DNA from: an uncultured Pelagibacteraceae bacterium
GTDB taxonomy: Bacteria; Pseudomonadota; Alphaproteobacteria; Pelagibacterales; Pelagibacteraceae
Reading direction: 5' to 3'
DNA: 50,400 nt
NCBI GenBank assembly: GCA_902579465.1
Contig: CACHGV010000007.1
Location: 1-50,400 of the forward strand
Shown here: positions 23,567 through 34,830 of the stretch, one piece after another
Numbering within the stretch: the first letter of the stretch is position 1
Layout: each line of letters opens with the position of its first letter
The notes under the pieces: generated by a model
What the model saw: only the letters and a program-made list of their open reading frames with translations
Database searches by the model: none
What the model was told of the DNA's origin: nothing
Translations under genes and position numbers: made by a program

Positions 23567-25129
23567 CTACTCTAATTCAATAGTACTTGGTGGCTTAGAT
23601 GTAATATCATAAACTACTCTATTAATTCCTCTTATATTATTCACAATTTCATTGGAAATTGACTGCATAAAAGATTTTTTAAAATGATAGAAATCAGCTG
23701 TCATTCCATCTTCCGAAGTAATTGCTCTTAGCAAACAAAGATATTCGTAAGTTCTATTATCTCCCATTACACCTACTGTCTTAACAGGTAAAAGGGCAGC
23801 ATAAGCCTGCCAAATTTTGTCGTACAGATTATTTTTTTTTAAAGATTTAATAAAATAATTGTCAGCCTCTTTTAGAATTTTTATTTTTTCTTTAGTTATT
23901 ACACCAGGCATTCTTATTGCAAGACCTGGTCCTGGAAATGGATGCCTAGATATTATTTCGTTACTTAGTCCAAGTTCTAATCCTAGTTTTCTAACTTCAT
24001 CTTTAAAAAGATATTTAAGTGGTTCCACTAATTTAAGTTTCATTTTCTCTGGCAAACCACCTACATTATGATGTGATTTAATTTTTGATGTTTGACTCCC
24101 TGTAACAGATTTACTTTCAATTAAATCAGGGTATAAAGTTCCCTGAGCTAAGAATTTTACATTTTTAATTTTATTTGAGTATTTTTCGAAAATTTTAATA
24201 AATAGATTTCCTATGATTTTTCTTTTTTTTTCTGGATCAGAAACATTTTTTAATTTTGACAAAAATAACTTTTCAGCATTTACATAGATCAAATTTATTT
24301 TAAATCTCTTTTTAAATGTATTTACAACTTGCTTTTCTTCATTTTTTCTAAGGAGTCCGGTATTGACAAAAATGCATGTTAATTTTTTTCCTATTGCATT
24401 TGATAGTAATTTAGCAACTACACTACTATCAACACCTCCAGATAATGCACAAATAACCTTTGAATTTCCTACACTGTTTCTTACTTCATTAATTAATTTT
24501 TTTTTCTGATCCTTTGAGGACCAATTTTTAGTTAATTTACATATAGAAAATATAAAATTTTTTAATATTACCTTTCCTTTTATTGTATGACTTACCTCTG
24601 GATGAAATTGGATACCAAACATTTTTTTTTCTACGTTTTCGATAATACACATCTTAGAATTGATACTTTGTGCAATTATTTTGAAGTTTTTTGGTAATTT
24701 TGTTACTTGGTCTGCATGGCTCATCCATACATTAATTTTTCCTTTAGAAAAAAAATTTTTTGTTAATTTACTTGTTTTTATTTCTTTTACTTCAGCTAGT
24801 CCAAATTCTCTATGCTTAGAGCTACTTACACTTCCACCCATAGCTTTTGAGATGATTTGATGGCCAAAACATATACCTAGTACGGGTATACCAAGCTTTA
24901 GAATTTTATTATTAAATTTTACTTTTTTACTTTCATAAACATTCAAAGGTCCTCCAGATAAAACAATACCTTTAATATTGTTTTCAAAACTTTTGAACTT
25001 TTCTATTTTTTTGTGACTTACAATTTCGCAATAAATGCCTAATTCTCTAATTTTTCGAGCAATTAATTGTGTAAATTGAGAACCGAAATCTACAATAAGT
25101 ATTTTGTTGAGAGTATTCTCAAGACGCAT
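23567..25129 (-). CDS. guaA: GMP synthase (glutamine-hydrolysing)
   Basis: 520 residues from the ATG at 25129 (a TTG four codons upstream is possible but less likely). N-terminal class I amidotransferase: [25 protein letters not shown], nucleophile Cys in [21 protein letters not shown]. The ATP-pyrophosphatase follows with the P-loop [10 protein letters not shown], and the C-terminal dimer domain ends [21 protein letters not shown] in parts. Converts XMP to GMP with glutamine. It overlaps the TPR gene by 11 bp, and guaB lies upstream in the same run. Confidence 0.98.
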   Translation of the reverse strand: MRLENTLNKILIVDFGSQFTQLIARKIRELGIYCEIVSHKKIEKFKSFENNIKGIVLSGGPLNVYESKKVKFNNKILKLGIPVLGICFGHQIISKAMGGSVSSSKHREFGLAEVKEIKTSKLTKNFFSKGKINVWMSHADQVTKLPKNFKIIAQSINSKMCIIENVEKKMFGIQFHPEVSHTIKGKVILKNFIFSICKLTKNWSSKDQKKKLINEVRNSVGNSKVICALSGGVDSSVVAKLLSNAIGKKLTCIFVNTGLLRKNEEKQVVNTFKKRFKINLIYVNAEKLFLSKLKNVSDPEKKRKIIGNLFIKIFEKYSNKIKNVKFLAQGTLYPDLIESKSVTGSQTSKIKSHHNVGGLPEKMKLKLVEPLKYLFKDEVRKLGLELGLSNEIISRHPFPGPGLAIRMPGVITKEKIKILKEADNYFIKSLKKNNLYDKIWQAYAALLPVKTVGVMGDNRTYEYLCLLRAITSEDGMTADFYHFKKSFMQSISNEIVNNIRGINRVVYDITSKPPSTIELE

Positions 25130-25547
25130 CTTTTCTTTCAAAATCTTTTAAACGACTTTCAATTGAAGCAATTTTTTCACACATCTCAACACAAATTTTC
25201 TTAAAATCTTTACTTAATTCATCCGCTTTTGAAAAGTTTGATCTTTCTAATTCTATATCAATTAAAAGGAGCATTGCCTCCTCATTTTTGGGGTCTAAAA
25301 GTAGGGTAGTTTTAATATTCTTTTCTTCTTGTCTTATATCTTCTTCTATTTTAAAAATTTTAGCTAGATACAGGTAAGATTCTGAGTCTTTTGGATTATA
25401 AACTATATTTCTATGAAATAAAAATTTTGAGTCCTCATATTTTTCTTTTTCAAACAAATCTTTAGCCTCATTAAAAAAATTATTTTCATTTGCCTTAGCA
25501 ATAAAAGTAAACAAAAATAAAGTAATTATTAAAATCAAATATCTCAT
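25119..25547 (-). CDS. Small exported TPR-like protein
   Basis: 142 residues with a signal peptide ([19 protein letters not shown]) and two helical repeat units of TPR type, including [18 protein letters not shown] and [19 protein letters not shown] Cys pair with spacing of three residues sits in [11 protein letters not shown]. Probably periplasmic. It is wedged between guaB (2-bp gap) and guaA (11-bp overlap), which ties its expression to purine genes without suggesting a purine role. Confidence 0.8.
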   Translation of the reverse strand: MRYLILIITLFLFTFIAKANENNFFNEAKDLFEKEKYEDSKFLFHRNIVYNPKDSESYLYLAKIFKIEEDIRQEEKNIKTTLLLDPKNEEAMLLLIDIELERSNFSKADELSKDFKKICVEMCEKIASIESRLKDFERKDAS

Positions 25548-25549
25548 AG

Positions 25550-26614
25550 TTATTTTTTTACCATATCTATATTATGTACCATACTTTCATAAAAACCTGC
25601 TTTAGTAATTTTTACAAACTTTGGCTTATTTCTTAAATCGATTACTTTCTTAGCTCCCAAATAGCCCATTGAAGATTTCAAACCTCCAACTAGGTTATAG
25701 ATTATTTTATCAACTCCACCTTTGTATTTAATGTATCCTTCTACACCTTCTGCTACGTATTTTGATGTATCCTTTTGTTTTGATTGAAAATATCTATCTG
25801 CTGAACCTTTGTTCATTGCACCTATTGATCCCATACCTCTAAAATATTTGTAAAGTTTACCCTTTTTCTTTATTTTTTTTCCGGGAGCTTCATCCGTTCC
25901 AGCAAATAATGACCCTATCATAACTGCGTCTGCCCCAGCTGCTAATGCTTTTGCGATATCACCAGAAAATTTTATTCCCCCATCAGCAATTAATCTTGTT
26001 TTATTCTTTCCGATTCCCTTTTTAACATTTAATATTGCGCTTAACTGTGGAACTCCTATTCCCGCTACTAGTCTTGTTGTGCAAATAGATCCTGGGCCTA
26101 TCCCAACTTTTATAATATCTACTCCTAATCTTACTAAAAATTTTGCAGCCTCTGCAGTAGCTATATTTCCAGCACAAATTGCAGTTTTTTTAGGGCGTAA
26201 TTTCTTAATTTTTTTAATAATATATGCTACTTTTTTGGTATGACCATGTGCGGTATCAATTACAATTATATCTAAATTCTCTTTTAATATTTTTTCAGCT
26301 CTCTTTAATTCTTTTTCACTTGCTCCAACTGCCGCCCCTACTAATATTTTTTTTGACTTAACTTTTCTAATTTCTTTAATTTGTTCATGTATATTTAGAT
26401 TTCTATGAATTATTCCTAATCCTCCAGCTTTTGCCATAGCGATGCCCATGGATGATTCCGTAACAGTATCCATTGCGGAGGATAAAAGGGGTATTTCTAG
26501 CTTAAGAATCTCTGTTAAATTAACTGAAGTATTTACTTCACTAGGTAGAATTTCTGAGTAATTTGGAGCTAAAGTAACATCATCAAATGTTAAAGCTTCA
26601 TTAATAGTTTCCAT
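25550..26614 (-). CDS. guaB: IMP dehydrogenase lacking the CBS (Bateman) domain
   Basis: 354 residues against the usual 480-490. Oxidises IMP to XMP with NAD+, the committed step to GMP. All barrel motifs are present: LTFDDVTLAPNYSE, SSAMDTVTESSMG, AGGLGIIHRN, the catalytic loop GIGPGSICTT with Cys178, IADGGIKFSGDIAKALAAGA, RGMGSIGAM and the mobile flap with Arg274-Tyr275 (ADRYFQ). The roughly 120-residue CBS pair that normally interrupts the barrel after the HRN motif is missing; residues 70-95 pass directly to KILVGAAVGA. The RYFQ flap argues against GMP reductase, which is also CBS-less. Operon context with guaA supports IMPDH. Confidence 0.93.
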   Translation of the reverse strand: METINEALTFDDVTLAPNYSEILPSEVNTSVNLTEILKLEIPLLSSAMDTVTESSMGIAMAKAGGLGIIHRNLNIHEQIKEIRKVKSKKILVGAAVGASEKELKRAEKILKENLDIIVIDTAHGHTKKVAYIIKKIKKLRPKKTAICAGNIATAEAAKFLVRLGVDIIKVGIGPGSICTTRLVAGIGVPQLSAILNVKKGIGKNKTRLIADGGIKFSGDIAKALAAGADAVMIGSLFAGTDEAPGKKIKKKGKLYKYFRGMGSIGAMNKGSADRYFQSKQKDTSKYVAEGVEGYIKYKGGVDKIIYNLVGGLKSSMGYLGAKKVIDLRNKPKFVKITKAGFYESMVHNIDMVKK

Positions 26615-26653
26615 GTCCTTATATAAATGATTCGTGAAAAAATAAAAGGATAA

Positions 26654-27265
26654 CTATCTTAAATTTCTACAAATTATAAAATTTTCCTTAGAGTCTTTCC
26701 TGCTTGAAGGAGGCTTAAAGATATCAACATCTAAGAATGATTTTTTACCTAATGCGACAATCTCGTTAAAAGATGCTCCCATAAAAAGTTTTGAGATAAA
26801 ACTTCCTTTTTTGTTTAGTAATTCAACCGCAAAATTCATTGCATCTATACATAATTCACCTGTAACTAGTGAGTCTACACTTTTATTGCCTGTAGTATTA
26901 ACAGCCATGTCTGAGATTATAAGATCAACTTTTTTTCCAAAATAATTTTTAATATTTTTTTTATGTTTTTCATCAGTGAAATCTCCTTTTATATGAAATA
27001 AATTCTTAATTGGTTCAATATCTTTCAAGTCAATCGAAATTATTTTTGAGTTATTGAAATTTCTTGAAATGAACTGGGACCAGCTACCTGGAGCTGCACC
27101 AAGATCTATGACTAGGGTATTATTTTTAATTAGCTTAAATTTATTATTTATTTCTTCTAATTTATATACTGCTCTTGATCTATAGCCCTCTAATTTTGAT
27201 TTTTTAACGTAAATATCTCTTTTTTGCTTAATTATCCAATTCTTAGAAAACTTGTTCTTTTTCAA
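26654..27265 (-). CDS. rlmE: 23S rRNA (uridine-2'-O-)-methyltransferase RlmE/FtsJ
   Basis: 203 residues. SRAVYKLEEINNKFKLI and VIDLGAAPGSWSQFIS mark the RrmJ/FtsJ fold; DLIISDMAVNTTGN and the late Lys in FISKLFMGAS supply the K-D-K-E type catalytic set. Methylates U2552 of 23S rRNA in E. coli, aiding late 50S assembly. The start is TTG, directly abutting the TAG of the upstream glycosyltransferase gene; no ATG alternative exists before the conserved core. Confidence 0.95.
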   Translation of the reverse strand: MKKNKFSKNWIIKQKRDIYVKKSKLEGYRSRAVYKLEEINNKFKLIKNNTLVIDLGAAPGSWSQFISRNFNNSKIISIDLKDIEPIKNLFHIKGDFTDEKHKKNIKNYFGKKVDLIISDMAVNTTGNKSVDSLVTGELCIDAMNFAVELLNKKGSFISKLFMGASFNEIVALGKKSFLDVDIFKPPSSRKDSKENFIICRNLR

Positions 27266-28165
27266 CTAATTCTCAAATCTTAAGGATTTTTCAATTATAT
27301 CACCATCCAATGTTTCAATCTTGGAAATATGATTTTTATTGTTTCTTATATTGTCATTATTTTTTCCTGCGAGATGGACAATTCCAATTTCATGATTCGG
27401 CAAATATGGTTCAACGAGGGTGCCATTCTTTTTATCAAATTTCATTGAATCTATATGTGTCCAATTACAATACGCAGGTAATATTTCTACATCTAAGTTA
27501 TCAGAGTAAATTGTAATGTTCATTGCTATCTGCTCGGAGCCCCATATTTTACCTGAAGATAATGCTTTTCTTAAATTTTTTTGCCATACTGCCCAATGTG
27601 GAGCATTTTCTTCTAAAGAAAATAATCCTATATTTAAGTGAGGTTCAAGAGCCACATCTCTTGCAACTTTTTCAGAAAATCCTGATGATTTAGCATGTTT
27701 GTAATTCTGTGATTTTATTCTAGCCAAACTTCCAAATATCCATTCTGCTCTCAGAACTCTTCCATATGACCTATCAGCCGAGGTTGCTATAGCTAATTTT
27801 TTATTTTCACATCCCTTAAAGTATAGATCTATCGAGTTCCAAGAATTTACCCAAGCATCTGCGTCTATCCATAAATATTTTTTATAACCTGGAAAATAAT
27901 TTGGTATAAAAGCTCTTGAAACTTGACTCTTCAACCATTCTCTTCCTTTAACCTTTGAATTTGGTACTTCTATGTCCCACTCTGCTTTTTTAATTTGAAA
28001 TACTTTTTTTTGTAAAATCTTAATTTGATCAGCTGTTAATCCAGCATCCATTATGCAAATATCTATTTCATTACTTTGTTCAAATCTATTAATCGAGTCT
28101 ACTAATTCGTTTAAAAGATTGAAATAATTTGAGTCTGCTAGTGAAATTATTGTTTTTGCATTCAT
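27266..28165 (-). CDS. Putative nucleotide-sugar glycosyltransferase (GT8-like)
   Basis: 299 residues. TIISLADSNYFNLLNELVDSI near the start followed by YKKYLWIDADAWV, with a DxD metal/nucleotide-sugar motif, and later LNIGLFSLEEN and GSEQIAMNITI are the layout of GT-A fold family 8-type transferases. HEIGIVHLAGKN near the end is typical of a donor-site His. No signal or membrane helix is seen. Acceptor unknown. It is placed tail to head between pssA and rlmE, so it may act on a membrane-linked glycan. Confidence 0.75.
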   Translation of the reverse strand: MNAKTIISLADSNYFNLLNELVDSINRFEQSNEIDICIMDAGLTADQIKILQKKVFQIKKAEWDIEVPNSKVKGREWLKSQVSRAFIPNYFPGYKKYLWIDADAWVNSWNSIDLYFKGCENKKLAIATSADRSYGRVLRAEWIFGSLARIKSQNYKHAKSSGFSEKVARDVALEPHLNIGLFSLEENAPHWAVWQKNLRKALSSGKIWGSEQIAMNITIYSDNLDVEILPAYCNWTHIDSMKFDKKNGTLVEPYLPNHEIGIVHLAGKNNDNIRNNKNHISKIETLDGDIIEKSLRFEN

Positions 28166-28963
28166 TTATAGTACATCTTCATGATGATCAGTATGCTCTG
28201 TGATATTTTTCTCATTTTTTTTAATCATAAGATAATGCATTGAGCTTATAGGGACCATTAATAAATAAATCACTCCTGAAATAATTATTGCATTAAATGT
28301 GTAAACAAGAATTAAACCAAAATATAAAATTATTCCAAACAGTAAAAATATTGATGCACTTCTTGGAACTGCTATCCTTTTAAAAGAATAAGTAGGTATT
28401 TTGCTTATTAATAATATTGAAACTGTTATAAACATAATTGGTACAACAATTTGATAATTTAAGTTTAAAAACTGAAATTCACTTATGCTTAATATTAAAG
28501 GCATCAAAACCAAAACTCCACCTGCTGGTGAGGGGATACCTTCAAAAAAATTATCTTTCCAAGAACTTTCCTCATTTGAAGAAACATTAAATCTTGCTAA
28601 TCTAAGAGCTACACAAACAACGTAAATTAAAGAAATTAACCAGCCTATTCTCCCTGTTTCGGACAAAGCCCAAAAATACATTATAAATGCTGGAGCAACA
28701 CCAAAACTTATTACATCTGTAAGTGAATCTAATTCTTTGCCAACTTTAGAGGTTCCTTTAATCAATCTAGCAATTCTACCATCTAATCCATCAATAATTG
28801 CAGCAACTATTACAGCAATAATCGATAGTTCAAATTTACCATCAAACGCGAACTTAATTGAAGTTAAACCTATGCAAACACCAATGAGTGTTAAAATATT
28901 TGGAAGAATAACACGCGTCTTTTTATTTGAAACTAATTTTATATTTTTATTTTGTAACTCCAC
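28166..28963 (-). CDS. pssA: CDP-diacylglycerol-serine O-phosphatidyltransferase
   Basis: 265 residues, six or more hydrophobic helices. The CDP-alcohol phosphotransferase signature is intact: DGLDGRIARL then GKELDSLTDV, with Asp residues that bind metal and CDP-DAG. Makes phosphatidylserine, which Psd then decarboxylates to phosphatidylethanolamine. The start is GTG, 4 bp after psd stops, and the next gene begins right after its stop. The internal order psd-pssA is the standard alphaproteobacterial pair. Confidence 0.95.
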   Translation of the reverse strand: MELQNKNIKLVSNKKTRVILPNILTLIGVCIGLTSIKFAFDGKFELSIIAVIVAAIIDGLDGRIARLIKGTSKVGKELDSLTDVISFGVAPAFIMYFWALSETGRIGWLISLIYVVCVALRLARFNVSSNEESSWKDNFFEGIPSPAGGVLVLMPLILSISEFQFLNLNYQIVVPIMFITVSILLISKIPTYSFKRIAVPRSASIFLLFGIILYFGLILVYTFNAIIISGVIYLLMVPISSMHYLMIKKNEKNITEHTDHHEDVL

Positions 28964-28967
28964 GGAA

Positions 28968-29612
28968 CTATTTTTTTGCGATTAAAGTTTCACCAGCAAT
29001 TGTTTTTTGATCTACTTTAACTAAAGGTGTATAATTCTCAAAATACATATCAGCTCTACTTCCAAATCTAATCATTCCTATCCTCGAACCTTGTTCTAAA
29101 AGTTCATCTTTAGAAACTTCTGTCACAATTCTTCTAGCAACAAGTCCTGCTATTTGAACAACAACTATTTCTTCTCCATCAGAATTTTTTATTTTAAAAT
29201 AATTTCTTTCATTATCTTCACTTGCCTTATCTAATGAAGCATTAAAAAACTTCCCTGGTTTATAAAGTATTTCTGATATCGCTCCTGAGCAGGGCGATCT
29301 ATTTACATGACAATCGAATACATCCATGAAAATACTTATCTTTTTCATTTGTTTATTTTCTAAACCTAGTTCTTTTGGACCATTAGTATTCATTACTTGT
29401 AATACAACTCCATCGGCAGGACTTGTAAGAAAATTATCATCTCCAATGGATATTCTTTCAGGATCTCTAAAAAAATAGTAACACCAAATAGTTAATGCTA
29501 ATCCTATAAAACCAAGAAAACCATTAATGAAGTAAAGAATTATAGTTGCGATTGCAAAAATAATAATAAATTTGTACCCTTCATTGTGAATTTTTGGAAA
29601 TATTTTACTCAT
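28968..29612 (-). CDS. psd: Phosphatidylserine decarboxylase proenzyme
   Basis: 214 residues, the short archaeal/alphaproteobacterial type. Two hydrophobic helices at about residues 13-45, then FLTSPADGVVL, SIFMDVFDCHVNRSP and, near the end, MIRFGSRADMYF. The Gly-Ser in RFGSR is the self-cleavage site that creates the pyruvoyl cofactor. Converts phosphatidylserine to phosphatidylethanolamine at the inner membrane. First gene of the minus-strand run toward guaA; 78 bp separate it from the divergent icd. Confidence 0.95.
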   Translation of the reverse strand: MSKIFPKIHNEGYKFIIIFAIATIILYFINGFLGFIGLALTIWCYYFFRDPERISIGDDNFLTSPADGVVLQVMNTNGPKELGLENKQMKKISIFMDVFDCHVNRSPCSGAISEILYKPGKFFNASLDKASEDNERNYFKIKNSDGEEIVVVQIAGLVARRIVTEVSKDELLEQGSRIGMIRFGSRADMYFENYTPLVKVDQKTIAGETLIAKK

Positions 29613-29690
29613 AACAATCCTATATTTGATAAATTTGGATTAATATGTATACAAAAAGAATAAATTCAACTATTAAGATATATCGAAAAA

Positions 29691-30905
29691 ATGAGTAAAA
29701 TAAAGGTTAAAAACCCCATTGTCGAACTTGATGGTGATGAAATGACCAGAGTTATATGGGACTTCATAAAAAATAAGCTTATTTTAACTTACTTAGATTT
29801 AAAAATTGAGTATTACGATTTGGGGATGGTGAGTAGAGATAAAACTGAAGATAAAATCACCATTGAATGTGCTAATGCAATTAAAAAGAATGGTGTTGGA
29901 ATTAAATGTGCAACTATTACTCCTGATGAGGCCAGAGTAAGAGAATTTAATTTAAAAAAAATGTGGAGATCTCCAAATGGCACTATTAGAAATATTATTG
30001 GAGGTACTGTTTTTAGAGAACCAATAATTTGTAAAAATATTCCAAAACTTGTTCCTTCTTGGACTGATCCTTTAATCATAGGTAGACATGCCTTTGGGGA
30101 TCAATATAGAGCAACTGATTTTACTGTTCCTGGTAAAGGTAAATTAGAAATTAAATGGACTGCCGAAGATGGATCTGACGAGAGAAAATATGAAGTATTT
30201 AATTTTCCTGGGCCTGGAATTGCTTTATCAATGTATAATTTGGATAAATCAATAGAAGACTTTGCAAGGTCTTGCTTTAATTATGGATTAATTAAAAAAT
30301 GGCCAGTTTATCTTTCTACCAAAAATACAATTTTAAAAAGATACGATGGAAGATTCAAAGATATTTTTCAAGAAGTTTTCGAAAAAGAATTTAAAGACAA
30401 ATTTGAGCAAAATAAAATTACCTATGAACATAGATTAATTGATGACATGGTAGCATGTGCAATGAAATGGCATGGTAAATATATCTGGGCATGTAAGAAT
30501 TACGATGGAGATGTTCAATCAGATACTGTAGCTCAAGGATATGGATCATTAGGTTTAATGACAAGTGTTTTACTTGCTCCAGATGGTAAAACGATGGAAG
30601 CTGAAGCTGCACATGGAACAGTAACTAGACACTTTAGAATGCATCAACAAGGTAAAGAAACATCAACAAATCCAATTGCATCTATTTTTGCATGGACAAG
30701 AGGCTTGGCACATAGAGGAAAATTAGATGGAAATGAGGAATTAATAAAGTTTGCAGAAACACTTGAAAAAGTATGTGTTGATTGTGTTGAAGAAGGTTCA
30801 ATGACTAAGGATTTGGCTATATTGATAGGACCTTCGACAAAATATCTAACAACTAATCAATTTTTAGATACTTTAGATGGTAAGTTGAGACAAAAGCTAA
30901 ATTAA
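29691..30905 (+). CDS. icd: Isocitrate dehydrogenase, NADP-dependent (eukaryote-like type)
   Basis: 404 residues, the dimeric class II form common in alphaproteobacteria. Seen: [20 protein letters not shown] at the N-terminus, [20 protein letters not shown] (substrate Ser/Asn/Arg), [26 protein letters not shown] (metal Asp), [11 protein letters not shown] (NADP phosphate) and [15 protein letters not shown]. Oxidatively decarboxylates isocitrate to 2-oxoglutarate in the TCA cycle. It overlaps the convergent alaS 3' end by 9 bp. Confidence 0.97.
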   Translation: MSKIKVKNPIVELDGDEMTRVIWDFIKNKLILTYLDLKIEYYDLGMVSRDKTEDKITIECANAIKKNGVGIKCATITPDEARVREFNLKKMWRSPNGTIRNIIGGTVFREPIICKNIPKLVPSWTDPLIIGRHAFGDQYRATDFTVPGKGKLEIKWTAEDGSDERKYEVFNFPGPGIALSMYNLDKSIEDFARSCFNYGLIKKWPVYLSTKNTILKRYDGRFKDIFQEVFEKEFKDKFEQNKITYEHRLIDDMVACAMKWHGKYIWACKNYDGDVQSDTVAQGYGSLGLMTSVLLAPDGKTMEAEAAHGTVTRHFRMHQQGKETSTNPIASIFAWTRGLAHRGKLDGNEELIKFAETLEKVCVDCVEEGSMTKDLAILIGPSTKYLTTNQFLDTLDGKLRQKLN

Positions 30906-33560
30906 AGTCTTAATTTTTTCAAAAGCCTCATCAATTTTATCTTTAAATTGACCTCCAGCTTGTGCAAAATCTTTTCTACCACCACCACCTTTTCCTCCAA
31001 TTATTTCAGATCCTGTTTTAGCAAATGTGACTGCATCATACTTATTAATAAGCTCATCTGTTATCCCAACTGCAAGACCTACTTTGTCATCTAAACTAGC
31101 AAAAACTATCACAATTCCTGTTTTTAGCTCTTTTTTTCCAGCATCAACTAGTTTTCTAAGTTCTTTAGGTGGAAGATCTTCAACTTTTTGAAATCTCACG
31201 CTTACATTATTTATCTTAGAATCTTGAATTATATTTTTTGAATTATTTTCCAAAATTGAGCTAAATTTTAATTGCTCTAGTTGTTTTGATAATTCTTTAA
31301 TTAAAATTTTATTATCTTCATTTTCAAGATTTGGTTTACCTCCTAATTTAATTATCTGTTTTGATAAATCATTAATCATTTCTTCATCTTTTTGTGCTGA
31401 TAAGTCAGATAATTTCTCTTTATTTTGTAAAAAATTATTTAGTTGATTTTCTCTAAGAGCTTCTACTCTTCTAACACCAGCTGCAATTGAAGATTGGCTA
31501 ATAATTTTGAATTTTCCAATATCACCTGTATTTCTTACGTGTGTACCACCACATAATTCTGTAGAAAAATACTTTTCTTTCTCATCTCCCATGGATAATA
31601 CTCTTACCTCTTCCCCATATTTTTCTCCAAAGAGTGCAAGTGCTCCATTTTCAACTGCTTCTTTAGGTGTCATGATCCTTGTTTTAACTTCTGATTTTTT
31701 TTGAACCATAGAATTTACATGACTTTCTATTTTTTCAATTTCCTGATCTGAAATAGGCTTCATATGACTAAAATCAAATCTTAGTCTGTCAGGTGCAACT
31801 AATGAACCTTTTTGTGTTACATGAGTTCCCAATACTCTTCTTAAAGACTCATGTAAAAGATGGGTTGCTGAATGATATGCTCTAATATTATTACGTCTAT
31901 CAATATCGATTTTCATCTCAACATTGTCTTTGATTTTTATACTTCCTGATTTAACTTTGCCGTAATGTACAAATAAATCGCCTAATTTTTTTTGGACATC
32001 TGTGATCTTAAACTTAAAGTCTCCAGATATTATTTCACCGGTGTCTCCTACTTGTCCACCTGACTCACCATAAAAAGGAGTTTGGTTTAAAATAATCATT
32101 CCTTCATCATTTTCATTTAATTCATTTACTTCTTTATTATCTTTTAATAAGGATAAAATAATACCTTCAGCTTGGTCTGTCTCATATCCCAGAAATTCTG
32201 AGGGACCTAATTTATCTTTTATTGAAAACCAAATATCATCTACTGCACTATCACCTGAGCCTTTCCAGTTTTTCTTTGCAAGTTCTTTACTTTCTTTCAT
32301 TAAACTTTCAAATTTATCAATATCAATTGTTAAAGATTTATTTTTCAAAATATCTTGCGTAAGATCCAATGGAAAACCGTAGGTATCATAAAGTTTAAAA
32401 GCTACTTCTCCAGGTAATATCTTGTCTATTTTAGATATTTCCTCATTTAATATTTTAATACCTCTGTCTAAAAGAATTAAAAATTTTTCTTCTTCCATTC
32501 TTAATGTTTCTTTTATTAAAGATTCAGCTCTTTCTATTTCTGAATAATTGCCTTTCATCTCATCTTTTAGAGTTTTAAAAATATTATAAAAAATAGGCTC
32601 TTTAGAACCAAGCAAATGAGAATGCCTCATTCCTCTTCTCATTATTCTTCTTAAGACATAACCTCTGCCTTCGTTTGATGGTAAAACTCCTTCAGCAATT
32701 AAAAATGAACTAGCTCTCAAGTGATCTGCTATTACTCTAAAACTTGCTAAATTCTCAATATTCGGTTTAATTTTTAAAATTTCCGCAGCAGCATTTATTA
32801 TTTTTTTAAAATGATCTGTTTCGTAGTTATCATGGGTTCCTTGAAGTAATGCAGCAATTCTTTCTAATCCCATTCCAGTATCAACTGATGGTTTCGGCAG
32901 ATTAATTCTTTTATCTTTTGAAATTTGTTCATACTGCATAAAAACTAAATTCCAAATTTCTATAAACCTATCCCCATCCTCATTTTTTGTTCCAGGCAAT
33001 CCACCATCAAGATGGTCTCCATGATCATAAAATATTTCTGAACAAGGACCGCAAGGTCCTGTTTCGCCCATGGACCAAAAATTATCAGATGTTGCTATCC
33101 TAATGATTTTATCTTCATTTAACCCAGCAATTTTTTTCCAGTAATTAAAGGCTTCATCATCGTCATGATAGACAGTTACATAAAGCCTGTTCTTATCTAA
33201 ACCAAATTCCTTTGTTATTAAATTCCATGCAAGTTCAATAGCTCTTTCTTTGAAATAATCGCCAAAGGAAAAGTTTCCCAGCATTTCAAAAAATGTATGG
33301 TGTCTTGGTGTATAACCAACATTTTCAAGATCGTTATGCTTACCACCTGCTCTTACACATTTTTGGGATGTTGTAGCTCTTTGATAATCTCTCTTTTCAA
33401 GTCCAGTAAACACATTTTTAAATTGGACCATTCCAGAATTGGCAAACATCAATGTTGGGTCATTATTCGGAACTAAATTGCTAGACTCAACTATTTTATG
33501 ATCATTTTTTTCAAAATAATCTAGGAAAGCTGACCTTATTTCATTTAATGTTTTAGCCAT
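30897..33560 (-). CDS. alaS: Alanyl-tRNA synthetase
   Basis: 887 residues, full length. Order: class II catalytic core ([39 protein letters not shown] in parts), tRNA-binding middle, editing domain ([19 protein letters not shown] with Hxxx[17 protein letters not shown] with the Cys/His pair) and the C-Ala domain ending [13 protein letters not shown]. Charges tRNA-Ala and clears mischarged Ser and Gly. It lies downstream of recA, separated by the recA terminator. Confidence 0.98.
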   Translation of the reverse strand: MAKTLNEIRSAFLDYFEKNDHKIVESSNLVPNNDPTLMFANSGMVQFKNVFTGLEKRDYQRATTSQKCVRAGGKHNDLENVGYTPRHHTFFEMLGNFSFGDYFKERAIELAWNLITKEFGLDKNRLYVTVYHDDDEAFNYWKKIAGLNEDKIIRIATSDNFWSMGETGPCGPCSEIFYDHGDHLDGGLPGTKNEDGDRFIEIWNLVFMQYEQISKDKRINLPKPSVDTGMGLERIAALLQGTHDNYETDHFKKIINAAAEILKIKPNIENLASFRVIADHLRASSFLIAEGVLPSNEGRGYVLRRIMRRGMRHSHLLGSKEPIFYNIFKTLKDEMKGNYSEIERAESLIKETLRMEEEKFLILLDRGIKILNEEISKIDKILPGEVAFKLYDTYGFPLDLTQDILKNKSLTIDIDKFESLMKESKELAKKNWKGSGDSAVDDIWFSIKDKLGPSEFLGYETDQAEGIILSLLKDNKEVNELNENDEGMIILNQTPFYGESGGQVGDTGEIISGDFKFKITDVQKKLGDLFVHYGKVKSGSIKIKDNVEMKIDIDRRNNIRAYHSATHLLHESLRRVLGTHVTQKGSLVAPDRLRFDFSHMKPISDQEIEKIESHVNSMVQKKSEVKTRIMTPKEAVENGALALFGEKYGEEVRVLSMGDEKEKYFSTELCGGTHVRNTGDIGKFKIISQSSIAAGVRRVEALRENQLNNFLQNKEKLSDLSAQKDEEMINDLSKQIIKLGGKPNLENEDNKILIKELSKQLEQLKFSSILENNSKNIIQDSKINNVSVRFQKVEDLPPKELRKLVDAGKKELKTGIVIVFASLDDKVGLAVGITDELINKYDAVTFAKTGSEIIGGKGGGGRKDFAQAGGQFKDKIDEAFEKIKTLI

Positions 33561-33609
33561 ATTTAACCAAAATACAGCATTTTTATATGATGTCTACACT
33601 TCTTAAGGG

Positions 33610-33638
33610 AAAAAAGGCGCCCTATAGAGCGCCTTTTT
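33610..33638 (-). terminator. Intrinsic terminator of recA
   Basis: Inverted repeat with GC-rich arms (33610-33620 and 33629-33638, core AAGGCGC / GCGCCTT), an 8-nt loop and A/T flanks that give a run of T on either strand. It lies 20 bp beyond the recA stop and 50 bp before the alaS start. Confidence 0.85.
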
Positions 33639-33658
33639 TAATAACTAAAAGTTATCTG

Positions 33659-34783
33659 CTAATTCTTTTTAGTAGGAACTTCTTCTTCTTTTTTCTGCGC
33701 TTCAAGCTTTTCTTCACTTAATGGGTTGCCTTCAATCTTCTTTGAAATAACACCAGCTTTTTCTCTAATTGCCATTTCAATTTCAGCTGCAGCTTTTGGA
33801 TTTTGTTCAAGGTAAAGTTTAGCGTTCTCTCTACCTTGACCAATTTTTTCACCTTTATAAGCATACCAAGCTCCAGATTTTTCAACAATCTCAGCTTTGG
33901 CACCAAGGTCAATTAGTTCCCCTACTTTACTAATTCCTTTTCCATACATTAAGTCAAACTCAACAACTTTAAATGGTGGTGCAACTTTGTTTTTAACAAC
34001 TTTTACTCTTGTTGTATTTCCAACAATCTGTTCTTTATCTTTTATTGCTCCAATTCTTCTAATATCCATTCTTACTGAAGAATAAAATTTCAAAGAATTT
34101 CCTCCAGAAGTTGTTTCTGGACTTCCAAACATTACACCAATTTTCATTCTAATTTGGTTAATAAATATAACCATTGTATTAGTTCTGGAAATTGATCCTG
34201 TTAATTTTCTTAGAGCTTGAGACATTAGTCTTGCTTGAAGACCAACATGGTGATCCCCCATGTCTCCTTCAATTTCTGCTCTTGGAGTTAATGCAGCAAC
34301 TGAGTCGACTACTAAAACTGACATTGATCCAGACTTAATTAAAGTATCTGTTATTTCCAATGCTTGTTCACCAGTATCTGGCTGCGAAATAAGTAATTCT
34401 TCAGTATTAACACCTAATTTCTTAGCGTAGACTGGGTCCAATGCATGTTCTGCATCTACAAATCCACAAATTCCACCTGCTTTTTGTGCTTCAGCAACAA
34501 CTTGTAAAGCTAATGTGGTTTTACCAGATGACTCTGGTCCATAAATTTCAACAATTCTACCTTTTGGCAATCCGCCTATTCCAAGTGCTAAATCCAAACT
34601 TAAAGATCCAGTAGAAACGGACTCTATATCCATTGCTTTTTGTTCTCCAAGCTTCATGACAGAGCCTTTTCCAAAACTATCTGTTATCTGGCTGATTGCA
34701 GCATCTAGTGCTTTATTTTTTTCTTTATCTTCCAATTCTTTATCTTTTGCGGTTTTCACCACTTTTAGGTTATTTTTAGTCAT
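33659..34783 (-). CDS. recA: Recombinase RecA
   Basis: 374 residues from the ATG at 34783, chosen because GAGG lies 6 bases upstream; an ATG at 34804 would add seven residues before the Shine-Dalgarno. Walker A is GPESSGKT at 82-89. Further motifs are [19 protein letters not shown] in parts, the Walker [11 protein letters not shown], loop L1 [12 protein letters not shown], loop L2 [18 protein letters not shown] and the acidic/basic C-tail. Drives homologous recombination and the SOS response by promoting LexA and UmuD self-cleavage. A LexA-type site overlaps its promoter. Confidence 0.98.
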   Translation of the reverse strand: MTKNNLKVVKTAKDKELEDKEKNKALDAAISQITDSFGKGSVMKLGEQKAMDIESVSTGSLSLDLALGIGGLPKGRIVEIYGPESSGKTTLALQVVAEAQKAGGICGFVDAEHALDPVYAKKLGVNTEELLISQPDTGEQALEITDTLIKSGSMSVLVVDSVAALTPRAEIEGDMGDHHVGLQARLMSQALRKLTGSISRTNTMVIFINQIRMKIGVMFGSPETTSGGNSLKFYSSVRMDIRRIGAIKDKEQIVGNTTRVKVVKNKVAPPFKVVEFDLMYGKGISKVGELIDLGAKAEIVEKSGAWYAYKGEKIGQGRENAKLYLEQNPKAAAEIEMAIREKAGVISKKIEGNPLSEEKLEAQKKEEEVPTKKN

Positions 34784-34830
34784 TTTTTGCCTCGTTTTTT
34801 TCATTTATTAACATTCGAATCATGAAAATA

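Noticed and set aside
25550..26614. Reading guaB as GMP reductase because it lacks CBS domains
   Set aside because: The flap ADRYFQ and the EGVEGYIKYKG context are those of IMPDH, and the neighbour is guaA.
29813..30079. An 88-codon minus-strand frame inside icd
   Set aside because: Shadow of the well-conserved icd reading frame.
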